Below the pieces are notes generated by a model. That model was given only the letters and a program-made list of their open reading frames with translations, did no database searches and was not told where the DNA came from. A stretch of 34,535 nucleotides of DNA from an uncultured Alphaproteobacteria bacterium (lineage in GTDB: Bacteria; Pseudomonadota; Alphaproteobacteria; Rhizobiales; Rhizobiaceae). Made by a program: the position numbers and the translations under genes. This document shows, one piece after another, positions 15,924-24,385 of this stretch (the first letter of the stretch is position 1; every line of letters starts with the position of its first letter). The DNA lies in NCBI GenBank assembly GCA_929200315.1, contig CAKMZB010000003.1, positions 220,216-254,750 on the forward strand, written 5' to 3'.

Positions 15924-16385
15924 TTAGCCATCAGATATACGCCCCTTAACCCGCTGTTTCAGCACCATGCGATGACGGGCATTGACGCCGAGCAGTTCGG
16001 CGACGCGCCAGACCACATTGTCTTCAAATTCATGCAGCTCGCCGTCAGCGTAGACCATCTCCCAAAGGTCTTCGACGAGGAGGATGCGGGCATCTTCATC
16101 CATGTCGCGCTTCAAGACTGAGGTGAATGTGTAGAGGTCCACGGCCTGCTCATCGGCGGCTTTGGCTTCTTCGGCCAACGCATTGGCTTGGTCCGCTGTG
16201 AGATCATAGTGGTCATGGAGGATCTTGCGCAGCTTTGCTTCTTCTTCTGCTTCCACTGTGCCATCGGCGGCGATGACGTGGACCATGAGAGCGGCGACAG
16301 CGAGTTTTTTGTCCACTGCGCGTTCAGCAACGATGTCGGCGGGTTCACGCTTGCCGGAGAGCATGGATTTGATCGTGTCGAACAT
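15924..16385 (-). CDS. TerB-like (tellurite-resistance-family) protein
   Basis: A 153-residue all-helical protein of the TerB/DjlA-N fold. The two hallmark acidic turns are visible: VIAADGTVEAEEEAKLRKIL near residues 37-56 and VYADGELHEFEDNVVWRVAE in the second half. Such proteins are thought to bind metal ions and often sit near membrane stress systems, but a direct role in tellurite resistance is not implied. I prefer the ATG at 16385 (MFDTIKSMLSGK); a TTG four codons upstream is possible. Its stop codon TAA (15924-15926) overlaps an ATG at 15931 that is the likely native start of the zinc-ribbon membrane gene, which suggests the two are made together. It is separated from the upstream priA by 90 bases. 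Confidence 0.85.
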   Translation of the reverse strand: MFDTIKSMLSGKREPADIVAERAVDKKLAVAALMVHVIAADGTVEAEEEAKLRKILHDHYDLTADQANALAEEAKAADEQAVDLYTFTSVLKRDMDEDARILLVEDLWEMVYADGELHEFEDNVVWRVAELLGVNARHRMVLKQRVKGRISDG

Positions 16386-16475
16386 GGGCGCGCTCAAAAG
16401 AAAGGCTGTTGTCTTGCTGAATGTCTAACCCATGATCGCCAAGGCCGATAGACGACCACCGGCCTTCGTTGCCCT

Positions 16476-18713
16476 CTACAGAAAACTCTGTGGATCGACG
16501 TCGATGTGAACGCGGATCGAGCCGCGCTCGCGCGGAGCCTGCTTCATCCACAGGCGCAGCCAGGTTTGCATGTCGAAGTTGCGCGGCGCGTGGACGAGAA
16601 TGCGGTAGCGCCACCGCCCTCGCACCTGCGCCAGTGGCGCTTCCGCCGGGCCGAGGAGGAGGATGTTGCCCTCCTCAATCGCACCAAGGGGTGCTGCCGC
16701 CTTCAGGGCACGCGCATGGTTGTCGGCCTCACGTTTGTCGGTGGCGGAGATGATGAGGGCAGCCAGACGAGCAAAGGGCGGCAATTGCGCCTGTCGCCGC
16801 ATGGCGATCTCGCGCTCATAAAAGGCTTCACGGTCGCCGGATGCGATGGCTTCGATCACCGGCTGGTTGGGCGCGTAGCTTTGCAGAAACCCCTGGCTCT
16901 CCCCGCCTGCGCGGCCAGCCCGGCCCGTCACCTGCGACAGAAGCTGGAACGTGCGTTCCGCCGCGCGGGGGTCGCCGTTGGCGAGGCCGAGATCGGCATC
17001 CACCACACCAACACAGGTCATTTTCGGGAAATTGTGGCCCTTGGCCACCAATTGTGTGCCGATGACGATGTCAATCTGCCCATCGGCGATGGCGTCGAGT
17101 TCCGCCCGCAACCGCGCGACGCCACCGAGCATGTCGGAGGACAGGACGATGATCCGCGCCTCAGGGAAGGTCGCATCCACCTCCTCCGCCAGCCGCTCAA
17201 CCCCAGGGCCACAGGCCACCAGATGGTCGAGTGCACCACAGGACGGACAGGCCTCCGGAACGGGTTCTGAATGGCCGCAATGGTGGCAAGCCAACATGTT
17301 GCGGAACCGGTGTTCAACCAGCCATGCCGAGCAATTGCGGCATTCAAACCGATGCCCGCAGACCCGGCACAACGTTAGCGGAGCATAACCGCGGCGGTTC
17401 AAAAACAGCAGCGCCTGCTCACCCCGCGCGATGGTCTCCTCCATCGCCTTGGTGAGAACCGGCGAAAGAAAGTTTCCGCGAGGCGGCGGGTCTTTGCGCA
17501 TGTCGATGATGGACAAATCCGGCAACACAGCCGCACCGTGGCGCTTGTCGAGGCGCAAATGAGTGTAGCGGCCTTGATCGGCATTCACCCGGCTTTCCAC
17601 CGACGGTGTCGCGGAGGCGAGCACGATGGGAAACTTGCCAATCGAAGCGCGCACCACTGCCATGTCGCGCGCAGAATAAAAGACGCGGTCCTCCTGCTTG
17701 TAGGCGCTGTCATGTTCTTCATCGACTACGATCAATCCCAGCTCCGGGAAGGGCAGGAAAAGCGCAGAACGAGCGCCCGCAATGATACGCACCTGGCCCG
17801 TGGCCACCTGCCGCCAGACTTTCTCGCGCATCTTTGGCGTCATGCCGGAATGCCATTGCGCGGGCGGTGCGCCGAACCGCTCTTCAAACCGCTCCAGGAA
17901 GGCTGCCGTCAGTGCAATTTCCGGCAGCAGGACGAGCACCTGCCGCTCCCGCTCCAGCGCCTCTGCCACGGCCTCAAAATACACCTCCGTCTTTCCCGAA
18001 CCGGTGATGCCATCAAGCAGGATCGGGGCGAAGATGTCTTTGGCAAACGCCTCACGCAGCCGTCCTGCAGCCTCTGCCTGACCCGGGTCGAGGGGAACGG
18101 AGATTGTACCGACCTTCGGCTTGGGTACGGCAGGTTCCGGGGGGATGAGAGCGGGTTCCAGCACCCCGGCCTTTTCAAGCCCCTGCATCACAGAGGCCGT
18201 CACCCCAGCGGCACTGGCAAGGCCCGCGCGGGTCCACATCTCTTTGCCGGAGGCTGAAAGCACATCCAGCACCTTTTGCCGCGCGGGCGTCATGCGCTCC
18301 ACTTCGCCACCCGCCTGTCGCAGACCCGGTAATGGCCTTTCCGGCTCAAGTGCTGCGGGAACGCGCAGCACGCCCTTCAACACCATGCCCGGCGCAGAAA
18401 GGGTATAGTCGGCGAGCCAATCGACAAAACGGCGCATGTCAGCAGCAAGCGGTGGGCAGTCAAACCGACCTTCCACCAGCCGCAATTTGGACGGATCAAC
18501 GGGTGGGGTGTCTTCCGCCTCGTCCCAGACAACCGCCGCCACTTTGCGCGGACCAAGCGGCACCTGCACATAGTCACCTGGGGTTAGCTCCAACCCCTGC
18601 GGCACCGCATAGGTGTAGGGCCGCTCCGCCGGGATCGGCAGCAGCACCTGCACCGTCTCGCGATCCCCGAGGGGAAGTTCACCCGCTCCCGTCAAAACCA
18701 AATGCCCTTTCAT
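16476..18713 (-). CDS. priA: Primosomal protein N' (replication-restart helicase PriA)
   Basis: 3'-to-5' superfamily-2 DNA helicase that recognises stalled forks and D-loops and reloads the replicative helicase. The 745-residue protein has the N-terminal DNA-binding domain (about 20-120; [13 protein letters not shown]), a winged-helix segment, Walker A GITGSGKT with Lys241, the DEEH box at 331-334 ([12 protein letters not shown]), ASATPSVES, and the eight-cysteine zinc region around 440-490 ([23 protein letters not shown]). Motif VI follows in [10 protein letters not shown]. Length is normal. The ATG at 18713 has a GAGG just upstream. It is divergent from the transaldolase gene at 18790, a neighbour pair common in this group. 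Confidence 0.96.
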   Translation of the reverse strand: MKGHLVLTGAGELPLGDRETVQVLLPIPAERPYTYAVPQGLELTPGDYVQVPLGPRKVAAVVWDEAEDTPPVDPSKLRLVEGRFDCPPLAADMRRFVDWLADYTLSAPGMVLKGVLRVPAALEPERPLPGLRQAGGEVERMTPARQKVLDVLSASGKEMWTRAGLASAAGVTASVMQGLEKAGVLEPALIPPEPAVPKPKVGTISVPLDPGQAEAAGRLREAFAKDIFAPILLDGITGSGKTEVYFEAVAEALERERQVLVLLPEIALTAAFLERFEERFGAPPAQWHSGMTPKMREKVWRQVATGQVRIIAGARSALFLPFPELGLIVVDEEHDSAYKQEDRVFYSARDMAVVRASIGKFPIVLASATPSVESRVNADQGRYTHLRLDKRHGAAVLPDLSIIDMRKDPPPRGNFLSPVLTKAMEETIARGEQALLFLNRRGYAPLTLCRVCGHRFECRNCSAWLVEHRFRNMLACHHCGHSEPVPEACPSCGALDHLVACGPGVERLAEEVDATFPEARIIVLSSDMLGGVARLRAELDAIADGQIDIVIGTQLVAKGHNFPKMTCVGVVDADLGLANGDPRAAERTFQLLSQVTGRAGRAGGESQGFLQSYAPNQPVIEAIASGDREAFYEREIAMRRQAQLPPFARLAALIISATDKREADNHARALKAAAPLGAIEEGNILLLGPAEAPLAQVRGRWRYRILVHAPRNFDMQTWLRLWMKQAPRERGSIRVHIDVDPQSFL

Positions 18714-18789
18714 TCAACCTCACCGACGCGCTAAGAGACGCGCAACCGACATGCCCCATATGGGCACCTTCGCGCAGAGAGGCGATACC

Positions 18790-19440
18790 ATGAAATTCTT
18801 TCTCGACACCGCAGATGTCGATGCCATCCGCCACTGGAACGAAACAGGGCTTGTGGACGGCGTCACCACCAACCCTTCGCTGATCCTCAAATCCGGCCGC
18901 GACATCACCGAAGTACTGAAAGAAATCTGCGACATCGTGCAGGGCCCCGTTTCGGGAGAAGTGGCGGCAACGGAGTACGATGCGATGCTGGAAGAAGGCC
19001 GTACACTGGCCAAGATCGCTGACAATATCTGCATTAAACTGCCAACCACTATGGACGGTATCCGCGCCTGCAATGTGCTGACCAATGAGGGCGAGATGGT
19101 CAACATGACGTTGTGTTTTACCGCCAACCAGGCGCTGCTTGCCGCCAAGGCCGGCGCAACCTTCATCTCCCCCTTTATTGGTCGGTTGGATGACATTGGC
19201 CTCGACGGGATGGAGCTGATTGAGGAAATTCGCGCGATCTATGACAATTACGTCTACGACACCGAGATCCTCGCAGCCTCCATCCGCACGGTAAACCATG
19301 TGAAGGATTGCGCACTGGCTGGTGCCGATGTCGGCACCATGCCCCCTTCCACCATTGAACAGTTGGTCAAACACCCGCTGACCGATTCAGGCCTGGAAAA
19401 ATTCCTGGCCGACTGGAAGGAGACCGGTCAGTCGATCTGA
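18790..19440 (+). CDS. tal: Small transaldolase / fructose-6-phosphate aldolase (TalC/FSA subfamily)
   Basis: Class I aldolase of the non-oxidative pentose phosphate pathway, moving a dihydroxyacetone unit between sugar phosphates. The 216-residue size marks the short TalC/FSA subfamily. It begins [16 protein letters not shown], has TTNPSLI (27-33), the Schiff-base lysine Lys83 in ICIKLPTT, and [20 protein letters not shown] followed by GRLDDIG. Members with this residue set are usually true transaldolases rather than fructose-6-phosphate aldolases, but the two cannot be separated with certainty here. I chose the ATG at 18790 because GAGAGG lies upstream and the family starts MKFF; a start at 18751 would add 13 residues. 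It probably heads a unit with the small membrane gene and xerC. Confidence 0.93.
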   Translation: MKFFLDTADVDAIRHWNETGLVDGVTTNPSLILKSGRDITEVLKEICDIVQGPVSGEVAATEYDAMLEEGRTLAKIADNICIKLPTTMDGIRACNVLTNEGEMVNMTLCFTANQALLAAKAGATFISPFIGRLDDIGLDGMELIEEIRAIYDNYVYDTEILAASIRTVNHVKDCALAGADVGTMPPSTIEQLVKHPLTDSGLEKFLADWKETGQSI

Positions 19441-19454
19441 CGGTATAGTCGGGA

Positions 19455-19694
19455 ATGCGGAGGTTTTTCCTTTTCGTTTTCTGCATTTGGCAAGTCGGCA
19501 CACTCTCGTGGGCAGGGTGGATTCTCGTCGATATGAAGACTGACCCGGAGCTGATCGCGCTGGCCGATGCCGGTGGTGAGACCGGAATTGGCTTTGTGTT
19601 GCTTCTACACACCATCGTTTGGTTTTGCGGAACGACGCTCATTGCTACATTCGCCGCACTCTATTGGCGGCGAATGAAGCGAACGAAGGTTTAA
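19455..19694 (+). CDS. Small two-helix membrane protein, unknown function
   Basis: A 79-residue protein with two hydrophobic helices (about residues 3-24 and 46-69) separated by an acidic loop (VDMKTDPELIALADAGGETG) and ending in a basic tail RRMKRTKV. The positive-inside rule places both ends in the cytoplasm. I do not recognise a family. It starts 14 bases after the transaldolase stop and ends 24 bases before xerC, all on the plus strand, so it is likely co-transcribed with them. The amino-acid pattern and tight fit between two real genes support it as a true gene rather than a chance open frame. Confidence 0.68.
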   Translation: MRRFFLFVFCIWQVGTLSWAGWILVDMKTDPELIALADAGGETGIGFVLLLHTIVWFCGTTLIATFAALYWRRMKRTKV

Positions 19695-19718
19695 CCGGCT
19701 TTCGGGCACACTCCGCCG

Positions 19719-20657
19719 ATGCTCGCCCCCTGTCTCACAGATGCCCGTGCCGATTGGCTGATTTTCCTGCGCGATGAAAAGCGCATGGCGGCCAATTCTG
19801 TTGCCGCCTACGAACGTGATCTGCGGCTCTTTTGCGATCACCTTTTGGAGCATCTGGGCCGCCCCCCCAAGCTTGCTGATTTTGCCGATTTAAGGCCACT
19901 CACCATGCGCGGTTATCTGGCCCGCCGCCGCGGCGATGGGGTTGGGGCACGAACGCTGGCGCGGGGCTTGGCGGGACTCCGCTCCTTTGTGCGGCATTTG
20001 GAGCGGCAGGGCCTCGCTTCAAGCGCTGGCCTTACGGCATTGCGCGCGCCCAAGCAGCCTTCCACCGTGCCGCGTCCTTTGAAGGTGGAGGACGCCGTCG
20101 CGTTGACCCGCACAGGCCTCTCCGATGCCGAACCCTGGATCGCTGCCCGGGATGCTGCACTGATGGCGCTGCTTTATGGCTGCGGTCTGCGTATTTCAGA
20201 AGCACTGATGCTAACGGGCCATGATCTTGCCATCACCGACCCGTCCAAACCTGCAATTGGCACGGACACGCTGCGCATCCGGGGCAAAGGCGGAAAAGAA
20301 CGGTTCGCGCCGCTTCTACCCCAGGTCGCCAAGCTCATCGAGACCTATCTCGCCGCTTGCCCCTTCACACCGATCTTGGAAGAACCGGTTTTTCGCGGCC
20401 TGAAGGGCGGGGTGCTGAACCCGGGCGTCGTGCAGCGCACCATGCGCGTGTGGCGTGGGGCACTTGGCCTTCCGGACAGTGCAACACCTCATGCGCTCCG
20501 CCATTCGTTTGCCACCCACCTACTTGGAGCAGGTGGTGATTTGCGCACAATTCAGGAGCTGCTCGGCCATGCCAGCCTCTCCACGACCCAACGTTACACC
20601 GCAATCGACAGCGAGAACCTTCTCGCCACCTTCAATGCAGCCCATCCGCGCGCCTGA
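19719..20657 (+). CDS. xerC: Tyrosine recombinase XerC
   Basis: Site-specific recombinase that with XerD resolves chromosome dimers at dif, under FtsK control at division. The 312-residue protein has an N-terminal SAM-like core-binding domain (about 1-115) and the catalytic domain with the complete active site: Arg158 in YGCGLRISEAL, the lysine turn RGKGGKER (190-193), His258 and Arg261 in HALRHSFATHLL, His284 in LLGHASL and nucleophile Tyr293 in TQRYTAID. This is the chromosomal XerC type rather than a phage integrase: length, lack of an att-like repeat nearby and the HASLSTTQ segment all fit. The ATG at 19719 is the first good start; the 24-base gap to the upstream small gene suggests co-transcription. 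Confidence 0.93.
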   Translation: MLAPCLTDARADWLIFLRDEKRMAANSVAAYERDLRLFCDHLLEHLGRPPKLADFADLRPLTMRGYLARRRGDGVGARTLARGLAGLRSFVRHLERQGLASSAGLTALRAPKQPSTVPRPLKVEDAVALTRTGLSDAEPWIAARDAALMALLYGCGLRISEALMLTGHDLAITDPSKPAIGTDTLRIRGKGGKERFAPLLPQVAKLIETYLAACPFTPILEEPVFRGLKGGVLNPGVVQRTMRVWRGALGLPDSATPHALRHSFATHLLGAGGDLRTIQELLGHASLSTTQRYTAIDSENLLATFNAAHPRA

Positions 20658-20725
20658 AGACTTCAACATCCAGCCGCTGCGGGGCTGGACATGCGCCACA
20701 AAAGCCCCATCTTTCGTCTATAGGT

Positions 20726-20754
20726 TTGACAGGTTGCCGGACACCGCGCAGACT
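20726..20754 (+). promoter_or_regulatory. Possible promoter of the 73-residue exported protein
   Basis: A perfect -35 box TTGACA at 20726-20731 lies 65 bases before the start at 20797. Seventeen bases further the -10 region (CAGACT) is poor. Just upstream a hairpin CCAGCC/GGCTGG (20670-20688), without a T-run, follows the xerC stop. Confidence 0.3.
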
Positions 20755-20796
20755 TTGCGGGCAGTTCAGCGTTCCAACTATCTGGAGACGACGATC

Positions 20797-21018
20797 ATGA
20801 AACTTGCTATAGCATCCCTCCTCGCCACCAGCTTCATCGCAGGCAACGCCTATGCGTGCGGCTTCAAGAGTGCGGAACACAAGACCATGACCACCGCCAA
20901 GGTGGAAGTGAGCGAAGAAGCTGTGTCTACCTATGACCCGGCCGCCAAGCCGGTCTTTGAAGACATGGCAGAGAAGGCTGAAAAAGCGGGCGAAAAGTCG
21001 CTCGAAAAGGCGGACTAA
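20797..21018 (+). CDS. Small exported protein, unknown function
   Basis: A 73-residue protein with a clear signal peptide (MKLAIASLLATSFIAGNAYA) and likely cleavage after AYA, leaving a mature chain of about 53 residues that begins with its only cysteine. The mature part is highly charged, with the helical, lysine/glutamate-rich tail DMAEKAEKAGEKSLEKAD. The residues before the cysteine do not form a good lipobox, so I read it as a soluble periplasmic protein rather than a lipoprotein. The ATG at 20797 has GGAG at about nine bases upstream. A longer open frame from 20455 is an overlap with xerC and is not used. Lone-cysteine mature proteins of this size may be disulfide-linked to a partner. 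I do not recognise a family. Confidence 0.72.
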   Translation: MKLAIASLLATSFIAGNAYACGFKSAEHKTMTTAKVEVSEEAVSTYDPAAKPVFEDMAEKAEKAGEKSLEKAD

Positions 21019-21048
21019 TAAGTTTCGCTTCAATTTGAAGCAGATGCC

Positions 21049-21354
21049 TCAGACAGCCAGATCAACAACCATCAAACCCGCTTTGCCACCCCGGCAGAGC
21101 GAAACGAGGCGCGTACCCAGCGCCTTGTGCTCTTCGTCCTGCGCATAGGTCGCGAGGGCCACTTCATCTTCAAACATTGCGATAAAGCCATAGTCGCAGT
21201 CCGGCGACAGGTGCTCGAAATCATGGTTCACGCCGTGTTGGAATGCGCTCATGCCCGGCATCTTCGTCTGTAGATCGGCAAGCCCGACCATCACACCAGC
21301 AAGCTCTTCGCCCGGCTCGTCAGCAAGCGAAAGCAGCACGATATGGCCAATCAT
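21049..21354 (-). CDS. Dabb (stress-responsive alpha/beta barrel) domain protein
   Basis: A 101-residue ferredoxin-like protein of the Dabb family, which usually forms dimers with a small ligand pocket. It begins MIGHIVLLSL, has a helix with VMVGLADLQTKMPGM, the beta strand DYGFIAMFED and YAQDEEHKALG, the typical YxxxHxxhx region near the end. The ATG at 21354 fits the family; the open frame continues 14 codons upstream into lpd. Only ten bases separate it from the lpd stop, so translation is likely linked, and it would be the last gene of the TCA operon. Its role there is not known; Dabb members have been tied to stress and to ring-cleavage chemistry, neither of which can be read from the sequence. 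Confidence 0.85.
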   Translation of the reverse strand: MIGHIVLLSLADEPGEELAGVMVGLADLQTKMPGMSAFQHGVNHDFEHLSPDCDYGFIAMFEDEVALATYAQDEEHKALGTRLVSLCRGGKAGLMVVDLAV

Positions 21355-21364
21355 CCTGCTGGCA

Positions 21365-22783
21365 TCACATATGCAGCGGTTTGCCGAAGGTGGCAAGCGC
21401 CGCTTCCTTCACCGCTTCTGACATCGTTGGATGAGCGTGGCAGGTGCGGCCCAAATCTTCCGACGAGCCACCAAACTCCATCAGCACCGCGCATTCATGG
21501 ATCATTTCGCCAGCGCCAAGACCGACAATGTGAACGCCAAGCACGCGGTCGGTTTTCTTATCAGCGAGGAACTTCACAAAGCCCTCCGTCGCGTTCATCG
21601 CCCGCGCGCGGCCATTGGCGGTGAAGGGGAACTGGCCTGAAGCGTAATCGACGCCGTCCGCCTTCAATTGCTCTTCCGTCGCACCGACAGAGGCAACTTC
21701 CGGCTGAGTATAAACAACACTTGGGATGACATTGTAGTTCACATGACCATGTTGGCCGGCGATGGTTTCAGCCACCGCAGCGCCTTCGTCTTCCGCCTTA
21801 TGGGCGAGCATCGGACCATCGGTCACATCGCCGATAGCGTAGATGCCCTCGACATTGGTGCGCCAATGAGCGTCTGTCTTCACCTTGCCGCGCTCCATTT
21901 CGACGCCTGCCCCTTCAAGGCCAAGCCCCTCCGTATAGGGACGGCGGCCAGTGGCTACGAGGACGACGTCGCTGGAAATGGTTTGCGGGTCTCCGCCCTT
22001 GACCGGCTCGAACGTGACTTCCCCCTTGCTGCGTTTCTTCTCCACGGCCGTCACCTTGGAGTTGAGGTGGAAATTCATGCCCTGCTTCTTCAGCATCCGC
22101 TGGAACTGCTTTGAGGCGCCGTTATCCATACCGCCGAGAATGGTGCCGAGATATTCAACCACAGTGACTTTCGCTCCAAGCCGCGACCAGACGGAGCCAA
22201 GCTCCAACCCGATAACCCCGCCGCCAACGACCGTCATAGTCTTGGGCACTTTGGCAAGCTCCAGCGCCTCGGTGGACGAGACAATGACCTTGTCATCAAA
22301 CGTCACCTCAACGCCTGGAATGCCGGCAACGTCGGAGCCTGTGGCAATGACGATATTTTTCGTCTCAAGCGTCTGCTCACCGTCCCTGCCGGTGACCATC
22401 ACAGCGCCTTTCCCCGCCACCTTGCCGGTGCCATGGAAGACGGTGATCTTATTCTTCTTCATCAGAAAGCCGATGCCGTCGACATTCGACTTCACGACCG
22501 CATCCTTGTGCGCCATCATTTTGGGCAGATCGAGCTTGGGTTTGCCCACCCCGATGCCCAAAACCTCAAAGCCATGCCCGGCCTCGTGGAACATTTCTGA
22601 CGCGTGGAGCAAGGCTTTCGACGGGATGCAGCCAATGTTGAGGCAGGTGCCGCCGAGCGTCTCCATCTTCTCGATGATTGCCGTGCTCAGCCCCAACTGC
22701 GCGCATTTGATCGCACAAACATACCCGCCCGGCCCGGAGCCAATGACGACAACGTCGAAGGAAGTGGGTTTTGCTTCTGCCAT
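21365..22783 (-). CDS. lpdA: Dihydrolipoyl dehydrogenase (E3)
   Basis: Flavoprotein that re-oxidises the lipoyl arms of 2-oxoglutarate dehydrogenase (and possibly other complexes) with NAD. The 472-residue protein has the FAD motif VVIGSGPGGYVCA (12-24), the redox disulfide Cys47/Cys52 in GGTCLNIGCIPSK, the NAD-binding GGGVIGLELGSV, the second FAD segment YAIGDV and the C-terminal His451/Glu456 pair in HAHPTMSEA supplied to the partner subunit. Length is typical. It follows odhB by 45 bases and precedes the Dabb gene by ten. The position after odhB indicates it is the E3 of that complex; a pyruvate dehydrogenase E3 may be encoded elsewhere. Confidence 0.97.
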   Translation of the reverse strand: MAEAKPTSFDVVVIGSGPGGYVCAIKCAQLGLSTAIIEKMETLGGTCLNIGCIPSKALLHASEMFHEAGHGFEVLGIGVGKPKLDLPKMMAHKDAVVKSNVDGIGFLMKKNKITVFHGTGKVAGKGAVMVTGRDGEQTLETKNIVIATGSDVAGIPGVEVTFDDKVIVSSTEALELAKVPKTMTVVGGGVIGLELGSVWSRLGAKVTVVEYLGTILGGMDNGASKQFQRMLKKQGMNFHLNSKVTAVEKKRSKGEVTFEPVKGGDPQTISSDVVLVATGRRPYTEGLGLEGAGVEMERGKVKTDAHWRTNVEGIYAIGDVTDGPMLAHKAEDEGAAVAETIAGQHGHVNYNVIPSVVYTQPEVASVGATEEQLKADGVDYASGQFPFTANGRARAMNATEGFVKFLADKKTDRVLGVHIVGLGAGEMIHECAVLMEFGGSSEDLGRTCHAHPTMSEAVKEAALATFGKPLHM

Positions 22784-22828
22784 GTTCGTTGCTCTCGGTT
22801 TGATTGTGCTGACTTGCCAATTGGCTGA

Positions 22829-24346
22829 TTAAAGATCCAACACCAGGCGCTGCGGATCTTCCAGGCTTTCCTTGATGCGCACCAGGAAGGTCACAGCCTC
22901 TTTGCCGTCGACGATTCGGTGATCGTAGCTGAGCGCCAGATACATCATCGGGCGGATTTTCACCTCGCCATTCACGGCCATGGGCCGCTCCTGGATCTTG
23001 TGCATCCCCAGAATGCCGGATTGTGGCGCGTTGAGGATTGGGGTCGACATGAGTGAGCCGTAAACACCTCCGTTGGAGATGGTAAAGGTGCCGCCCTGCA
23101 TGTCGGCCACACCGAGTTTCCCGTCACGCGCCTTGCGGCCAAGATTGCCGATTTCCTGCTCGATCTCGGCAATCGTCATCTGGTCGGCATCGCGCACCAC
23201 CGGCACAACGAGGCCCTTATCGGTGCCAACAGCAACGCCAATATGAGCGTAGTTCTTATAGATGATGTCGGTGCCGTCGATTTCGGCATTCACTGCTGGA
23301 ATTTCCTTCAGCGCATGGGTCACGGCCTTGGCGAAGAAACCCATAAAGCCGAGCTTCACGCCGTGCTTCTTCTCAAACAGATCCTTGTAGGATTTCCGCA
23401 ATTCCATAACCGGGCCCATATCCACCTCGTTGAAGGTGGTGAGCATGGCGGCACTGTCCTGCGCGCCTTTGAGGCGCTTGGCGATGGTCTGGCGCAGGCG
23501 CGTCATGCGCACGCGCTCTTCGCGCACCTCATCGTCTGCTGAAGAGGCCGCCCGGGGAGCAGCTTGCGCAGCGGGGGCGGATTTGGCGGCGGAACCGGAT
23601 TCCAGCGCCGCAATCACATCACCCTTCAGCACCTGACCGCGTTTGCCAGAACCGGAAATGGTGCCTGAATCGACACCACTTTCCGCAATCATTTTTGCCG
23701 CCGCCGGTGATGGCGCCATGTCACCGGAAGATGCCGCGCCGGCAGCCGCGCTTGCTGCGGGGCTGGCAGCAGGGCTGACCGCGGCCTCACCGCCAACTTT
23801 GATGCGGCCAAGCACATCGCCCGGCGCAATGACCTTGCCTGTCTCAGCCAGCACTTCGGCCAGCACACCGCCGCTTAGGGCGGGCACGTCCATGGCGGCC
23901 TTGTCCGTTTCAAGCTCCACAAGGGCATCATCCACCTTGACGGCATCACCCACCTTCACATGCCACTCACCGACCTCGGCTTCGGTGACGCTTTCACCGG
24001 CGGAGGGTGCGATGATGTCGACCATCCCGCCTTCACCGCCGCCATCAGACTTTTTGGCCGGAGCAGCAGCGTCCGCTTTCTTGGCGGGGGCGGCTTTGCC
24101 GCCGCCTGCCCCTTCCACGAACGAGCCAAGCAGGGCATCGACACCAACTGTCTCGCCTTCCTGAGCTTCGATAGCCTCCAGCACGCCATTGGCGGGAGCA
24201 GGGACTTCCACGGAAACCTTGTCGGTCTCCAGTTCCACCAGCGGCTCATCTGCCTTTACAGCATCGCCTGGTTGTTTCAGCCATTTGCCAATGGTCGCCT
24301 CAGTGACGCTTTCGCCCAAGGTGGGAACACGAATTTCGGTTGCCAT
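22829..24346 (-). CDS. odhB: 2-oxoglutarate dehydrogenase E2 (dihydrolipoyllysine succinyltransferase), two lipoyl domains
   Basis: Core of the 2-oxoglutarate dehydrogenase complex. It transfers the succinyl group from lipoyl arms to coenzyme A. The 505-residue protein has two lipoyl domains: residues 1-78 with Lys43 (ETDKVSVEV) and residues 108-186 with Lys149 (ETDKAAMDV), joined by an Ala/Pro/Lys linker. A second flexible linker leads to the E3-binding domain (about 211-248) and the catalytic domain, with [12 protein letters not shown] near the end (His476, Asp480). E. coli SucB has one lipoyl domain and about 405 residues. The ATG at 24346 follows GAGAGGACGAG; an open frame extends 12 codons further. 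It lies between sucA (39-base gap) and lpd. Confidence 0.95.
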   Translation of the reverse strand: MATEIRVPTLGESVTEATIGKWLKQPGDAVKADEPLVELETDKVSVEVPAPANGVLEAIEAQEGETVGVDALLGSFVEGAGGGKAAPAKKADAAAPAKKSDGGGEGGMVDIIAPSAGESVTEAEVGEWHVKVGDAVKVDDALVELETDKAAMDVPALSGGVLAEVLAETGKVIAPGDVLGRIKVGGEAAVSPAASPAASAAAGAASSGDMAPSPAAAKMIAESGVDSGTISGSGKRGQVLKGDVIAALESGSAAKSAPAAQAAPRAASSADDEVREERVRMTRLRQTIAKRLKGAQDSAAMLTTFNEVDMGPVMELRKSYKDLFEKKHGVKLGFMGFFAKAVTHALKEIPAVNAEIDGTDIIYKNYAHIGVAVGTDKGLVVPVVRDADQMTIAEIEQEIGNLGRKARDGKLGVADMQGGTFTISNGGVYGSLMSTPILNAPQSGILGMHKIQERPMAVNGEVKIRPMMYLALSYDHRIVDGKEAVTFLVRIKESLEDPQRLVLDL

Positions 24347-24385
24347 AGTCTCGTCCTCTCCGGCCACAGGGCCTTCGTTCAAACT

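Noticed and set aside
19719-20657. Tyrosine recombinase as a sign of an integrated element
   Set aside because: The protein is the chromosomal XerC type, with no att-like repeats, tRNA, or phage or plasmid genes nearby.
21024-21043. Short inverted repeat GCTTC/GAAGC between the exported protein and the Dabb gene
   Set aside because: Five-base stem and no convincing T-run on either strand; too weak to call a terminator.
21951-22832. Plus-strand open frame of 293 codons opposite lpd
   Set aside because: Antisense to the lpd gene, rich in Ser/Thr/Pro runs typical of shadow frames; it even runs past the lpd start.
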